A DNA stretch of 64,000 nucleotides from Streptomyces xiamenensis (GCF_000993785.3 NZ_CP009922.3:4154001-4218000); one strand, 5' to 3'. Positions 45,340 to 53,849 are shown, counted from the stretch's first letter. Notes: generated by a model from the sequence alone, not told the origin. Program-made: numbers and translations.

Positions 45340-46239
45340 ATGGATGTCTCCTTCCTGGGCGGCCCGCAGCCGCAGCGTGGGATCGGAGTCGTGGCGCCGT
45401 TCGACTTCGCGCTCGATCGCGAACTGTGGCGGTGGGTGCCCGACGACATCTCCCTGCATGTGACACGGACCCCGTTCGTGCCGGTGGAGGTGAGTCTCGA
45501 CCTGGCCCGGATGGTCTCCGAGCACGAGACCCTGCGGGAGGCGGTACGCGCGCTGTCCGCCGTGTCCCCCGAGGTCATCGCCTACGCCTGCACCTCCGGC
45601 AGCTTCGTCGGCGGGGTGGCCGGCGAGATGGCCATGACCACCGCGATGACCCAGGCGGGCGAAGCCCCCGCCATGACCACCTCCGGGGCGCTGCTGGAGG
45701 CGCTGCGCGAGCTGCGGGTGCGGCGGGTCGCGGTGATCACCCCGTACACCCGCTCGGTCACCGACTCCCTCGAGGACTTCGTGCACGCGGCCGGGGTCGA
45801 GGTCAGCGGACGCAGCTATCTGGGCCTCACCCGGGAGATCTGGCGGGTCGGCTACCGCGACGTGGTGAACATGGCCCGCGAGGCGACGGCGGCCGACGCC
45901 CCGGACGCGCTGTTCATCAGCTGCACCAACCTCGCCACCTACGATGTGATCCCGCAGCTGGAGGCGGAACTGCGGATTCCGGTGCTGTCGGCGAACCAGG
46001 TCACGGTCTGGAAGGCGCTGCGGATGATCGGCAAGGAAGCGGTGGGCCCGTACCAGGCGCTGCTCGACCCGGCCGCGCGGGCCTCGCTGGAGGCGCTGTC
46101 CGCCATCCCGCCGCTGCCCACGGTCACCGCGCCGGAGCCGACCGCCGCGGCGGCGACGGCGGGGGAGGAGAGCCCGCTGGAGACGACCGGCGGGATGGTC
46201 TTCCCGGACGACCTCGGCGGTGGCCGGCCGCCCGGCTGA
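45340..46239 (+). CDS. Asp/Glu-racemase superfamily (maleate cis-trans isomerase-like) protein with both Cys
   Basis: This 299-residue protein has two motif cysteines: C84 in IAYACTSGSFVGG and C195 in LFISCTNLATY. This is the pair used by racemases and maleate isomerases of the superfamily. Start choice: ATG 45340, with GGGG six bases upstream; ATG 45328 lacks one. EutA-type proteins of ectoine utilisation belong to this superfamily, which fits the nearby Ehu-type importer, but the substrate is not known. A long Ala/Thr/Pro C-terminal tail is present. Confidence 0.85.
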   Translation: MDVSFLGGPQPQRGIGVVAPFDFALDRELWRWVPDDISLHVTRTPFVPVEVSLDLARMVSEHETLREAVRALSAVSPEVIAYACTSGSFVGGVAGEMAMTTAMTQAGEAPAMTTSGALLEALRELRVRRVAVITPYTRSVTDSLEDFVHAAGVEVSGRSYLGLTREIWRVGYRDVVNMAREATAADAPDALFISCTNLATYDVIPQLEAELRIPVLSANQVTVWKALRMIGKEAVGPYQALLDPAARASLEALSAIPPLPTVTAPEPTAAAATAGEESPLETTGGMVFPDDLGGGRPPG

Positions 46240-46278
46240 GGGTGACCACGACGAGCACGAGCAGGAAGCGAGCGCCGT

Positions 46279-47052
46279 ATGGACGACAGCAGGGACGGCA
46301 CGGACACGACGGCCGACGGCCACGTCGGATTCCTCTACCCCGGTTACTCGGCGGAGGACGACTACCCCCGGATGGAGGCCCTGCTGCGGGACAGCGGCGA
46401 CCCCCGCGCCGCGGGGGTGCGGCTGCCGCTGGTCCACACCGACATGGGGACGGACGCCCACCGCGTGGACGCACTGCTGGAGATGGGCGCGGTGCCCCGG
46501 CTGGCGGCGGGGGTCGGCGAGCTGAAGCGCGCGGGCGCGCGGGCGGTGGTGTGGGCCTGCACAAGCGCCAGTTTCGTCTACGGCTGGGAGGGCGCGGGCC
46601 AGCAGGTGACGGCGCTCTCCGAGGCGGCCGGGCTGCCCGCCTCCAGTACCTCCTTCGCCTTCGCGCACGCGGTGGCCGAGCTGGGGGTGAGCCGGGTGGC
46701 GATCGCGGCGACGTACCCGGAGGACGTGGCCGGGCTGTTCGCCGAGTTCCTGAAGGTGGCGGGCGCCGAGGTGGTCGGTACCCGGGGCAGCGGCATCATC
46801 ACCGCCGCCGAGGTCGGCACCTGGGGGCGCGAGGACGTGCTGCGGATCGCCCGCGAGGGCGATGACCCGGCGGCGCAGGCGGTGCTGCTGCCGGACACGG
46901 CGCTGCACACGGCGGCGTGGGTGGCGGAGTTGGAGTCGGAGCTGGGCAAGCCGGTGCTCACCGCGAACCAGGTGACGGCGTGGGAGGGCCTGCGGCTGCT
47001 GGGCCGTACGGTACGGGTGCCCGCGCTCGGCGCGCTGTTCGACCGGGCCTGA
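46279..47052 (+). CDS. Asp/Glu-racemase superfamily paralogue lacking the second Cys
   Basis: This 257-residue protein shares the WACTSASFVYG motif (C94). Where the preceding gene has LFISCTNLATY, this one has VLLPDTALHTAAW (Asp205 in the Cys position). Loss of one of the two catalytic cysteines suggests decarboxylase-like or altered chemistry, or a partner role. It starts 39 bases after the preceding gene and is likely in the same operon. Confidence 0.83.
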   Translation: MDDSRDGTDTTADGHVGFLYPGYSAEDDYPRMEALLRDSGDPRAAGVRLPLVHTDMGTDAHRVDALLEMGAVPRLAAGVGELKRAGARAVVWACTSASFVYGWEGAGQQVTALSEAAGLPASSTSFAFAHAVAELGVSRVAIAATYPEDVAGLFAEFLKVAGAEVVGTRGSGIITAAEVGTWGREDVLRIAREGDDPAAQAVLLPDTALHTAAWVAELESELGKPVLTANQVTAWEGLRLLGRTVRVPALGALFDRA

Positions 47053-47141
47053 CCGCCCGGCGTCCGGCGCCGGTATCCGTCGGCACCGACGGCAGGTCCG
47101 GCTACCGGGCGCCCGAAGCCCGGCCCCGGCCGATCGGACGG

Positions 47142-48986
47142 TCAGGAACCGTCCGCGAACCCCGTCGTCCCGCCGATCATGGCGGTGATCCGCTCCGGCG
47201 GCAGCGGCTTCGCGTACAGCCAGCCCTGACCGGTGTCGCAGCCGATACGGCGCAGCCGGTCGGCCTGGGCCTGGCCCTCCACGCATTCGGCGGTGACGGT
47301 CAGGCCCAGCTTGTGCGCGAGGTCCACCAGGGCGGTCACGATGGTCTCGTCCGCCGGATTGAGGTGGCGGGCGGTCCTGAACCCCTTGACGAACGTCCCG
47401 TCGAGCTTGAGGGCGCGTACCGGCAGCTGGGAGAGGTAGGCGAGGTTGGAGTAGCCGGTGCCGAAGTCGTCGATGGCGATCCGTACCCCCATCTCGGACA
47501 GTTCCTGGAGTGCCTGGAGGGGTCGCCCGGCCGGGCCCATGACGGCGGATTCGGTGAGTTCCAGCTGGAGGAGCCCGGCGGGCAGCCCGGTCTCGGCGAG
47601 CACCCGGGTGACGTCCGCGACGACGTCCGAGTCCCACATCTGCCGCACCGCCACATTGACGCTGACGAACGGCGGCGGGCGGTGCTGGTGGCTGAGCTGC
47701 CAGGCGCGGGCCTGCCGGCATGCCTCGGTGAGCACCCAGCGGCCCAGCGGCACGATGGCGCCGTTCTCCTCGGCGAGGCCGATGAAACGGTCCGGGGTGA
47801 GCCGCCCGAACTGCGGGTGCTGCCAGCGCACCAGCGCCTCGACGCCGCGCAGGGTGTCGTCCGCGAGTGCCACGATCGGCTGATATTCGAGGACGAACTC
47901 GCCGCGTTCGATGGCGGGGCGCAGCGTGGCGGTGAGCGACTGGCGGGTCATGCGGTGCGCGTTGCGCTCGGGGTCGAAGACGGTCCAGCGGGCCCGGCCG
48001 TCCGCCTTGGCCCAGTAGAGCGTGGTGTCGGCGGCCTGCATGAGGGAGGTGGCGTTGACGCCGGCGCATTCGCGCTCCACGACGCCGATGCTCGCGGAGA
48101 CGGACAGCCGCTGTCCCGCCACGTCGAAGGGGCGCTGGAGGGCGGCCAGCATCGCCTGGGCGAGCCCGGTGAGCTGATCCGTGCCGGCGGAACTCTCCAC
48201 CAGTACGGCGAACTCGTCGCCGCCCAGCCGTGCCACCAGGGTGCCGGTCCCGGTGGTGCCGTTCGTGCACTGGCTCAGCCGCCGGGCGGCGGCGCTCAGC
48301 AGTTCGTCGCCGACCCGGTGGCCGTGGGTGTCGTTGATGGCTTTGAAGCCGTCCAGGTCCAGGTAGCACAGGCCGATGCGGCCGGTGGCGGAGTCGTTCA
48401 GGGCGGCGGTGAGGCGTTCCACGAACAGCGAGCGGTTGGGCAGCCGGGTGACCGGGTCGTGCATCTGGAGGTGCCACAGCTTCTCGCGCAGTTCGCGCCG
48501 TTCGGTGATGTCGAGCACCGAGAGCAGGGCGCCGCCGTCCGGCCCGGACGGCCGTACGGTGACCTCCGCCCAGACGGTGTGCCCGTCGGCGTGTTTCAGC
48601 CGCCGGGTGCAGCGCAGTTGCTCGCGCCGCCCGCTGAGCACCGCGTGGTACGGGCCCCGGGTGTCGCCGTCCAGGCCGAGGTCGAGCCCGGTGGCGGCGT
48701 CGGCGGGGAGGCCCGCCAGTTCGCCGGGGCCGTGTCCGAGCAAGGTCTCCAGCGCCGTGTTGGCGGCGGTGATCCGGCCGGAGGGGGCGATCAGCGCCAT
48801 CGGCGCGGAGGCGATCCGGAACGCGGCTCGGTAGTCGGCCCGATGATCGGCCCGGTGACCGGCCCGGGAATCGGTCTGCTGGTCGGCCCGGTAGCCGGCC
48901 TGAACATCACGCTCCGTGATGACCGGCCGGGGGATGTCCTGGGCGCCGCCGGGTGGGCCGCCCGGTCCTGGGATGGGTCCGTTCAC
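47142..48986 (-). CDS. PAS-GGDEF-EAL cyclic-di-GMP turnover protein
   Basis: This 614-residue protein starts with a disordered Asp/Arg-rich segment, then a PAS domain (MALIAPSGRITAANTALETLLGH), a GGDEF domain with intact RLGGDEFAV, and an EAL domain (GVEALVRWQHP, ELTESAVM, DDFGTGYSNL). No RxxD inhibitory site is seen upstream of GGDEF. It may make and/or degrade cyclic-di-GMP. GTG 48986 has AGGAG at good spacing. Cytoplasmic; no transmembrane segments are obvious. Confidence 0.92.
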   Translation of the reverse strand: MNGPIPGPGGPPGGAQDIPRPVITERDVQAGYRADQQTDSRAGHRADHRADYRAAFRIASAPMALIAPSGRITAANTALETLLGHGPGELAGLPADAATGLDLGLDGDTRGPYHAVLSGRREQLRCTRRLKHADGHTVWAEVTVRPSGPDGGALLSVLDITERRELREKLWHLQMHDPVTRLPNRSLFVERLTAALNDSATGRIGLCYLDLDGFKAINDTHGHRVGDELLSAAARRLSQCTNGTTGTGTLVARLGGDEFAVLVESSAGTDQLTGLAQAMLAALQRPFDVAGQRLSVSASIGVVERECAGVNATSLMQAADTTLYWAKADGRARWTVFDPERNAHRMTRQSLTATLRPAIERGEFVLEYQPIVALADDTLRGVEALVRWQHPQFGRLTPDRFIGLAEENGAIVPLGRWVLTEACRQARAWQLSHQHRPPPFVSVNVAVRQMWDSDVVADVTRVLAETGLPAGLLQLELTESAVMGPAGRPLQALQELSEMGVRIAIDDFGTGYSNLAYLSQLPVRALKLDGTFVKGFRTARHLNPADETIVTALVDLAHKLGLTVTAECVEGQAQADRLRRIGCDTGQGWLYAKPLPPERITAMIGGTTGFADGS

Positions 48987-49299
48987 CGATCGCTCCTGGG
49001 CTGCCGGCCGGGGGAATCCGCTGGAAATGTGCCGATCATAGAGGCTGATCCGTGGCCGGAGCCAGCTCCTTCCGGGCCTGTCTCGATCCCCGACTCCACC
49101 GCCCCGCACACGTTTGCGAGGAGCTGATCGATTCTGCCCACCCGGGGCAAGGTAGCGATCGTTCCCGAAAGACATATACGCAGGGTAATCGTACTGCTCG
49201 TTACGCCGGCCGGCCCAACCCCATGGGGCACAGCGGGACAGAAGTGAACACAGTGGTGAGGGCATCTCCCCGCTCCCGCAGACCCCATGGGAGGCAGAC
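48987..49299. other. 313-bp divergent intergenic region
   Basis: This region separates the cyclic-di-GMP gene from the second M6 protease. No gene is supported. Two CCCCATGGG-containing palindromes (near 49217-49227 and 49283) and a GGGAGG ribosome binding site just before the protease are visible. No clear promoter hexamers could be assigned. Confidence 0.5.
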
Positions 49300-50520
49300 G
49301 TGTCACGGAGCGCCCTCCTGCGGCCCGCCGCCGTCCTCACCGCGCTGACCGCCCTCATGGGGAGCACTCTCACCGCGGGACCCGGCACGGCCGCGCTCGC
49401 CGACGAGCCGTGCGGCCTGCCGCGCTCCGCGCACCACCACTCCGAAGGCATCGACACCTGGAACGAGGCATACCCGCGCCCGGTGGGCGCCCTCGACGCG
49501 GTGATGGTCTTCCTCTCCTTCCCCGACTCCGGCGACCTGCTCGACCCGGCCGTCATCGCCGCCGACCACACCCCCGCCACCGACGACTTCTTCCGGCGCG
49601 CCTCCTACGGCCAATTCGAACTGGCGATGGACGTGGTGCCCCGGTGGACCGAGATGCCCGCCCCGTCCACCCACTACGCCGTCCAGCGCGACTGGGACGC
49701 TCAGCTGCGCACCGCCTACCTGCGCGACGCCCTGACCGTCCTCGCCCCGGTCGTCGAGGACCTCGGCGCGTACGACGTCATCTACCTGGTCGCCGACCCC
49801 CATGCGCCCGGTGTGGACTCCGACGCCACCAAGGTCGTCAACTTCCACGAGCCGCTGCGGGTCGGCGACACGGAGATCAGCCGGGTCGTCACCGTCTTCG
49901 AGAAGCGGCCGCCGGACCGCAACGTCCTCGCCCACGAGACCGGGCACATCTTCGACCTGCCCGACCTGTACAACCGGCCCGTCGGCGACCACGGCGACTG
50001 GGACACCCACGTGGGGGACTGGGACCTCATGGGCAGCCAGTTCGGACTCGCCCCCGAGCCCTTCGCCTGGCACAAGTGGAAACTCGGCTGGCTCACCACC
50101 GAGCACGTCGACTGCGTACGGTCCCCCGGCACCACCCGGCACACGCTCCAGCCGCTCACCGCGCCCCTGGACGCCGCCAACCCCGCCGCCGACACCCGTC
50201 TGGCCGTCATCCGCCTCGGCCGCACCGAGGTCCTGGTCGCCGAGGCGCGCACCCGGGAGGGCAACGACAAGCGGGCCTGCACCCAGGGTGTCCTGCTCTA
50301 CAAGGTGCGCAGTGACGTGGCCTCCGCCGACGGCCCGATCCAGGTCATCGACGGCCACCCGGGCACCGGCGCCTGCCACGGCAGCTCCGTGCACCCACGG
50401 CTGGCGGACGCCCCGCTGGGGACCGGGGAGAGCTACCACGACAGGGAACACGGCGTACGGGTGGAGGTGGGGGACCGGACGCCCGCGGGCGGCTGGAATC
50501 TCAAGATCGTCAAGGAGTGA
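49300..50520 (+). CDS. secreted M6-type metalloprotease (short form)
   Basis: This 406-residue protein has a signal peptide ending near TAALADE, and the zinc site HETGHIFDLPD (H212, E213, H216, D222). It lacks the large C-terminal beta domain of the 3-kb M6 protease in this window. Its activity outside the cell is inferred. GGGAGGCAGAC precedes the GTG. Confidence 0.88.
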   Translation: MSRSALLRPAAVLTALTALMGSTLTAGPGTAALADEPCGLPRSAHHHSEGIDTWNEAYPRPVGALDAVMVFLSFPDSGDLLDPAVIAADHTPATDDFFRRASYGQFELAMDVVPRWTEMPAPSTHYAVQRDWDAQLRTAYLRDALTVLAPVVEDLGAYDVIYLVADPHAPGVDSDATKVVNFHEPLRVGDTEISRVVTVFEKRPPDRNVLAHETGHIFDLPDLYNRPVGDHGDWDTHVGDWDLMGSQFGLAPEPFAWHKWKLGWLTTEHVDCVRSPGTTRHTLQPLTAPLDAANPAADTRLAVIRLGRTEVLVAEARTREGNDKRACTQGVLLYKVRSDVASADGPIQVIDGHPGTGACHGSSVHPRLADAPLGTGESYHDREHGVRVEVGDRTPAGGWNLKIVKE

Positions 50521-50586
50521 GGGGGTGAGGTGTGGGTGGGGGAAGGGCCGCGGGGTGGGGGAGCCGCCGGTTCGGGGGGTACGGAA

Positions 50587-50614
50587 AAGGCCCCCCGCTG
50601 CTGCGAGGGGCCTT
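50587..50614 (-). terminator. terminator of the first tRNA-Lys
   Basis: Reading the minus strand, AAGGCCCC (50614-50607) pairs with GGGGCCTT, followed by T residues. It lies directly downstream of the tRNA-Lys at 50624-50697. Confidence 0.8.
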
Positions 50615-50623
50615 CCGTGTCGG

Positions 50624-50697
50624 TGCGCCGCCAGGGACTCGAACCCCGGACCCGCTGATTAAGAGTCAGCTGCTCTAACCAACTGAGCTAGCGGCGC
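50624..50697 (-). tRNA. tRNA-Lys (anticodon CUU), copy 1
   Basis: Minus-strand cloverleaf of 74 bases: acceptor GCGCCGC pairs with GCGGCGC, the anticodon loop CTCTTAA carries CTT, and GGTTCGAGT is the T arm. The 3' CCA is not encoded. It is identical to the second copy 200 bases away. Confidence 0.96.
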
Positions 50698-50787
50698 CTG
50701 CTGACGTCGTAAAGATTAGCACCCCGCGCGCCCCCTTCCGAACCACCCCGGGATGCGGTAGGAGCCGCCGGTTCGGGGGGTACGGAA

Positions 50788-50814
50788 AAGGCCCCCGCTG
50801 CTGCGAGGGGCCTT
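50788..50814 (-). terminator. terminator of the second tRNA-Lys
   Basis: This is the same AAGGCCCC/GGGGCCTT hairpin as copy 1, with one C fewer in the loop side, directly downstream of the second tRNA-Lys. Confidence 0.8.
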
Positions 50815-50823
50815 CCGTGTCGG

Positions 50824-50897
50824 TGCGCCGCCAGGGACTCGAACCCCGGACCCGCTGATTAAGAGTCAGCTGCTCTAACCAACTGAGCTAGCGGCGC
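50824..50897 (-). tRNA. tRNA-Lys (anticodon CUU), copy 2
   Basis: An identical copy of the tRNA at 50624-50697, on the minus strand. The last codons and stop of the upstream gene (ending 50888) overlap its 5' end. Confidence 0.96.
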
Positions 50898-51424
50898 CTG
50901 CTGACGTCATAGACATTAGCACCCCGCCGGTCATCAGCAAAAATCGCTTCCTCCCGCCCCCACCCGGCCCCTTCCCTGGCCGCCCGGACACAGGCCCACA
51001 GCAGCACCTCGGGGCCCGGCAGCCAGGGATGACGGCTCTCCGGCGCCACCAGCCAGTGACCGTCCGCCGCCGTCGTGCCCTCCGGCACCGTCACCACGTC
51101 CCCCACGCCGTGACACAGCAGCGGAGGGATCAGCCGGGTGCCGCGGCTCCACTCCTCCCAGCGCAGCAGCGCCGGCAGCCTGGCCGCGGTGCCGGGCGCC
51201 GCGAACAGCAGCAGCCGGCCCCGGTACGCCGCCACCGGACCCCGGCCCGGACCCGCCGACCACAGCTGCTCCAGCACGCGCCGCCCGAACAGACCCGGCG
51301 CGCTGATCACATCGAAGTCCGTGCCGCAGCGCGCCGAGGCCAGCCACCGGGCCCCGGAGGGGGTCGGTGTCGGTGCGGGCACAGGCGCCGGGGTGGGTGT
51401 CGGGAGAACCGCGGGTTCCGTCAT
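50888..51424 (-). CDS. prim-pol-like hypothetical protein
   Basis: This 178-residue protein has an N-terminal run of Pro/Thr, a mid-region GTDFDVISAPGLFGRRVL, and a C-terminal RHPWLPGPEVLLWACVRAAREG. The pattern resembles the small bifunctional primase/polymerase-like N-terminal domain proteins of Streptomyces. Its stop codon falls inside the 5' end of tRNA-Lys copy 2. Function unproven. Confidence 0.6.
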   Translation of the reverse strand: MTEPAVLPTPTPAPVPAPTPTPSGARWLASARCGTDFDVISAPGLFGRRVLEQLWSAGPGRGPVAAYRGRLLLFAAPGTAARLPALLRWEEWSRGTRLIPPLLCHGVGDVVTVPEGTTAADGHWLVAPESRHPWLPGPEVLLWACVRAAREGAGWGREEAIFADDRRGANVYDVSRRR

Positions 51425-51475
51425 GACACCCAGATGTACGGGATCGGGTGCCGCCCCCGCTGCATCTCCGGGAAA

Positions 51476-51853
51476 TCAGGACAGCGGGGGGTGGCCTCCG
51501 GTACCGTGCGGCGCCTGCCGCCGCTGGAGCCGCCGGCCGAACTCGATCATCTTCACCGCGTAGTCCTCGGTCCACTCCGCCCGCTCGGCGATCTGGGCCG
51601 CCGACAGCCGGTCGAAGCGGCGCGGGTCCGCCAGCTGGGCGGCCGCGACGGCCTGGTACTCCACCGCGCGGTCCGCCGCGGCCTGGAAGGCCACGGCGAG
51701 TTCGGTGGCGCGCGACAGGAGCAGATCCGGCTCGGAGATGGACTCCAGATCGAAGAAGTGCTCCTCCTCCGGGGCATCCGTGGGCGGTTCGAAGAACAGC
51801 CCGGCGGGGCGGCGGAAGCGGGGCGACTCGGGTGCCGGTCCGGAATCGGTCAT
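51476..51853 (-). CDS. small conserved-looking protein, unknown function
   Basis: This 125-residue protein starts MTDSGPAPESPRF, with GGAGG well placed upstream. It is largely helical (LLLSRATELAVAFQAAADRAVEYQAVAAAQL, AQIAERAEWTEDYAVKMIEFGRRLQ). There are no membrane segments and no recognised family. Confidence 0.65.
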   Translation of the reverse strand: MTDSGPAPESPRFRRPAGLFFEPPTDAPEEEHFFDLESISEPDLLLSRATELAVAFQAAADRAVEYQAVAAAQLADPRRFDRLSAAQIAERAEWTEDYAVKMIEFGRRLQRRQAPHGTGGHPPLS

Positions 51854-51975
51854 GCGGGAGCCTCCACGGCTGCTGAGCGGCGGGTGCGGGGGTGCTGGGA
51901 CGCGAGAGGTGCTGGGACGCGCGATCGGATGCGCGTGCGGATCGGGGACGTGGGGACGCGGGAATCCTCCCCAGG

Positions 51976-52854
51976 TTACGTCCGCGAGCCACCCGAGGTC
52001 CGGGCCAGTTCCGCTTCGCTCCGGTCGCCACTCCGCGCGCCGTCCGTACGCTCCGGGGCGTACGGCCCCGCAGGCACGGACCCGTCGCGGGACGCCGACA
52101 CGCTCCGTACCAGCCCCAGGCGCTCCTGGAACCGCTCGGCCAGCCGCATGAGGGGCCGGGTCAGCAGCAGCCCGGCGATCATCACCGCGATGCCGGCCAG
52201 CGCGTCGATGAAGTAGTGGTTGGCGGTGCCCATCACCACCATCACGGTGATCAGCGGGTAGCCGACCGCGAGGGAGCGCATCCACCAGGTGCGCGGCCCG
52301 AAGTACCACAGCGCGACCCCGCACCACACCGCCCAGCCGACGTGCAGGCTCGGCATCGCCGCGTACTGGTTCGTCATGTCGCCCATCCCGCTGGGCGCGC
52401 TCGCCTCGTCACCCCACCACCCGTACTCGCTGTACTGGGAGAGGCTGTCGGTGAAACCGTGCCGGTCGTGCAGCAGCCGGGGCGGCGAGGTGGGCATCAG
52501 GGTGAACCCGATCAGCCCCATCAGGGTCGACCCCATCAGCCAGGTCCGCATCAGCCGGTAGTGCGCGGCGCGGCGCCTGAACAGCCAGACCAGGATCGCC
52601 GGCGTGACCAGATAGTGCAGGGACGCGTACGCGAAGGAGGACGGTATCCCCAGCCACGCCTCCTGCGTGAACAGGTCGTTGAGCGGCTCCTCCGGATTGA
52701 GGAACAGGGACCGTTCCAGACGCAGGATCGCCAGTCCGTTCTCCACCGCCGTACTGACATCACCCCTGGCCAGCAGGCGGGCGCCGGAATACGCCCCGTA
52801 GACAACCACGATCAGCAGCAGCTCGGTCCACCAGCGGGGCCGGACTCGGGGCAT
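51976..52854 (-). CDS. PAP2-family phosphatase (AUR1/IPC synthase-like)
   Basis: This 292-residue protein has about six helices and the PAP2 motifs [26 protein letters not shown] and [14 protein letters not shown]. It probably acts on lipid phosphates at the membrane. A tail with [17 protein letters not shown] is present (see findings). Confidence 0.87.
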   Translation of the reverse strand: MPRVRPRWWTELLLIVVVYGAYSGARLLARGDVSTAVENGLAILRLERSLFLNPEEPLNDLFTQEAWLGIPSSFAYASLHYLVTPAILVWLFRRRAAHYRLMRTWLMGSTLMGLIGFTLMPTSPPRLLHDRHGFTDSLSQYSEYGWWGDEASAPSGMGDMTNQYAAMPSLHVGWAVWCGVALWYFGPRTWWMRSLAVGYPLITVMVVMGTANHYFIDALAGIAVMIAGLLLTRPLMRLAERFQERLGLVRSVSASRDGSVPAGPYAPERTDGARSGDRSEAELARTSGGSRT

Positions 52855-53007
52855 GGGGTCGGACTCCAGTGTTCGGGCAGGGACAGTTCACCCCGCGGAC
52901 AGCGGGACGTAAGGGAACAGACGCTCGGTCGGTGCCCATGGTTCCATGCGGGAGGATGGGAAAATCAGCCACGTATCACCCGGTACACCGTGAGAGAAGT
53001 GAGAATC

Positions 53008-53607
53008 ATGACCGCGCGCATTCTGCTGGTACGGCACGGGCAGACCGCCTGGTCGGTGGATGGACGGCACACCGGGCACACCGACGTCCCGCTGCTCGAC
53101 GAGGGCCGGGCGGACGCCAAGGCGCTGGGCGCGCGGCTGCACCGCGCGCCGTGGGACGGGCTGCACGGCGCGCAGGTGCGCACCTCGCCCCTGTCGCGCG
53201 CCAAGGAGACCTGCGAGCTGGCCGGATTCGGCGACCGGGCGAGCGACTGGGACGCGCTCAAGGAGTGGGACTACGGCGACGCCGAGGGCCGCACCGGCGA
53301 ACAGATGGCCGAGGCCCGGGGCGGTGAGTGGGTGCTGTGGCGCGACGGGGTGCGCGGCGGCGAGACCTTCGCGCAGTTGTCGGCGCGGGCCGACGAGGTG
53401 GTGGCATGGGCACGGGAGGCCGAGGGTGACGCGGTGCTGTTCGCGCACGGCCACATCCTGCGCTCGGTGGCGGCCCGCTGGCTGGGTCAGGACGTGCGCT
53501 TCGCCTCCCGCATCCGCCTCGCGCCTGCCTCGCTGTCCGAACTGGGCTGGGCCCACGGCGAACCGGTCCTGGCCCGCTGGAACGACACGGGCCACCTGGA
53601 ACACTGA
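53008..53607 (+). CDS. histidine phosphatase (phosphoglycerate mutase-like)
   Basis: This 199-residue protein has the RHG motif in [38 protein letters not shown], and the second His in [17 protein letters not shown]. It belongs to the histidine phosphatase superfamily; the substrate is uncertain. The ribosome binding site is weak; a GTG at 52990 in frame is an alternative start. Confidence 0.87.
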   Translation: MTARILLVRHGQTAWSVDGRHTGHTDVPLLDEGRADAKALGARLHRAPWDGLHGAQVRTSPLSRAKETCELAGFGDRASDWDALKEWDYGDAEGRTGEQMAEARGGEWVLWRDGVRGGETFAQLSARADEVVAWAREAEGDAVLFAHGHILRSVAARWLGQDVRFASRIRLAPASLSELGWAHGEPVLARWNDTGHLEH

Positions 53608-53722
53608 GCGCGCACCCGCGCACCCGCGCACCCGCGCGTTCGGGCCGTCCCCGCGCGGGGGCGCACTGCACGAGGTGAACGAAGTCCGGCCGACGCCAGG
53701 ACAAAGCCACCGGTCAAAAAGA

Positions 53723-53812
53723 GTGCTCCCCGCACACGCGGGGATGGTCCGGCACCTCCACATGCGTGGAGGTGCTTGGGTTCCTGCTCCCTGTGCGCTG
53801 GGCCGGCCTTCG
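53723..53812 (+). CRISPR. one-spacer type I-E-like CRISPR remnant
   Basis: A 29-base repeat (53723-53751) begins GTGCTCCCCGC and ends GCGGGGATGGTCCG, as in Streptomyces type I-E repeats. It is followed by a 32-base interval (53752-53783), then a degenerate copy (53784-53812) about 16 of 29 identical, offset by exactly 61 bases. A leader-like stretch (GGTCAAAAAGA) precedes the first repeat. The spacer holds a perfect 10-bp hairpin. No cas genes are in the window. The second repeat is weak, so this could be a solo repeat. Confidence 0.55.
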
Positions 53813-53849
53813 GTGGTGCCGGCCGTTGACGGCCGCCCGCCCGCGCGGG

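Larger units (their letters stand above)
50561..50937. repeat. tandem duplication of a ~180-bp tRNA-Lys unit
   Basis: Bases 50561 to about 50732 and 50762 to about 50932 are near-identical, offset by 200-201 bases. Each holds a flanking segment, a terminator and a tRNA-Lys. The differences are one C in the terminator and a few bases after the tRNA. Confidence 0.85.

Noticed and set aside
45283..48477. Thousand-residue frame antisense to the racemase-like genes, continuing through the cyclic-di-GMP gene
   Set aside because: The frame crosses three well-supported genes and has Arg/His/Pro-rich, repeat-like composition. No domain or start signal supports it.
51892..53007. N-terminal extension of the histidine phosphatase gene
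   Set aside because: The extension is antisense to the PAP2 gene and Arg/His/Gln-rich. The RHG motif begins right after ATG 53008.
53646..53665. A GC-rich word GTCCCCGCGCGGGGGCGCAC before the CRISPR-like repeat as a further repeat copy
   Set aside because: It is not at the 61-base period from the good repeat and matches it only in the GC stem.
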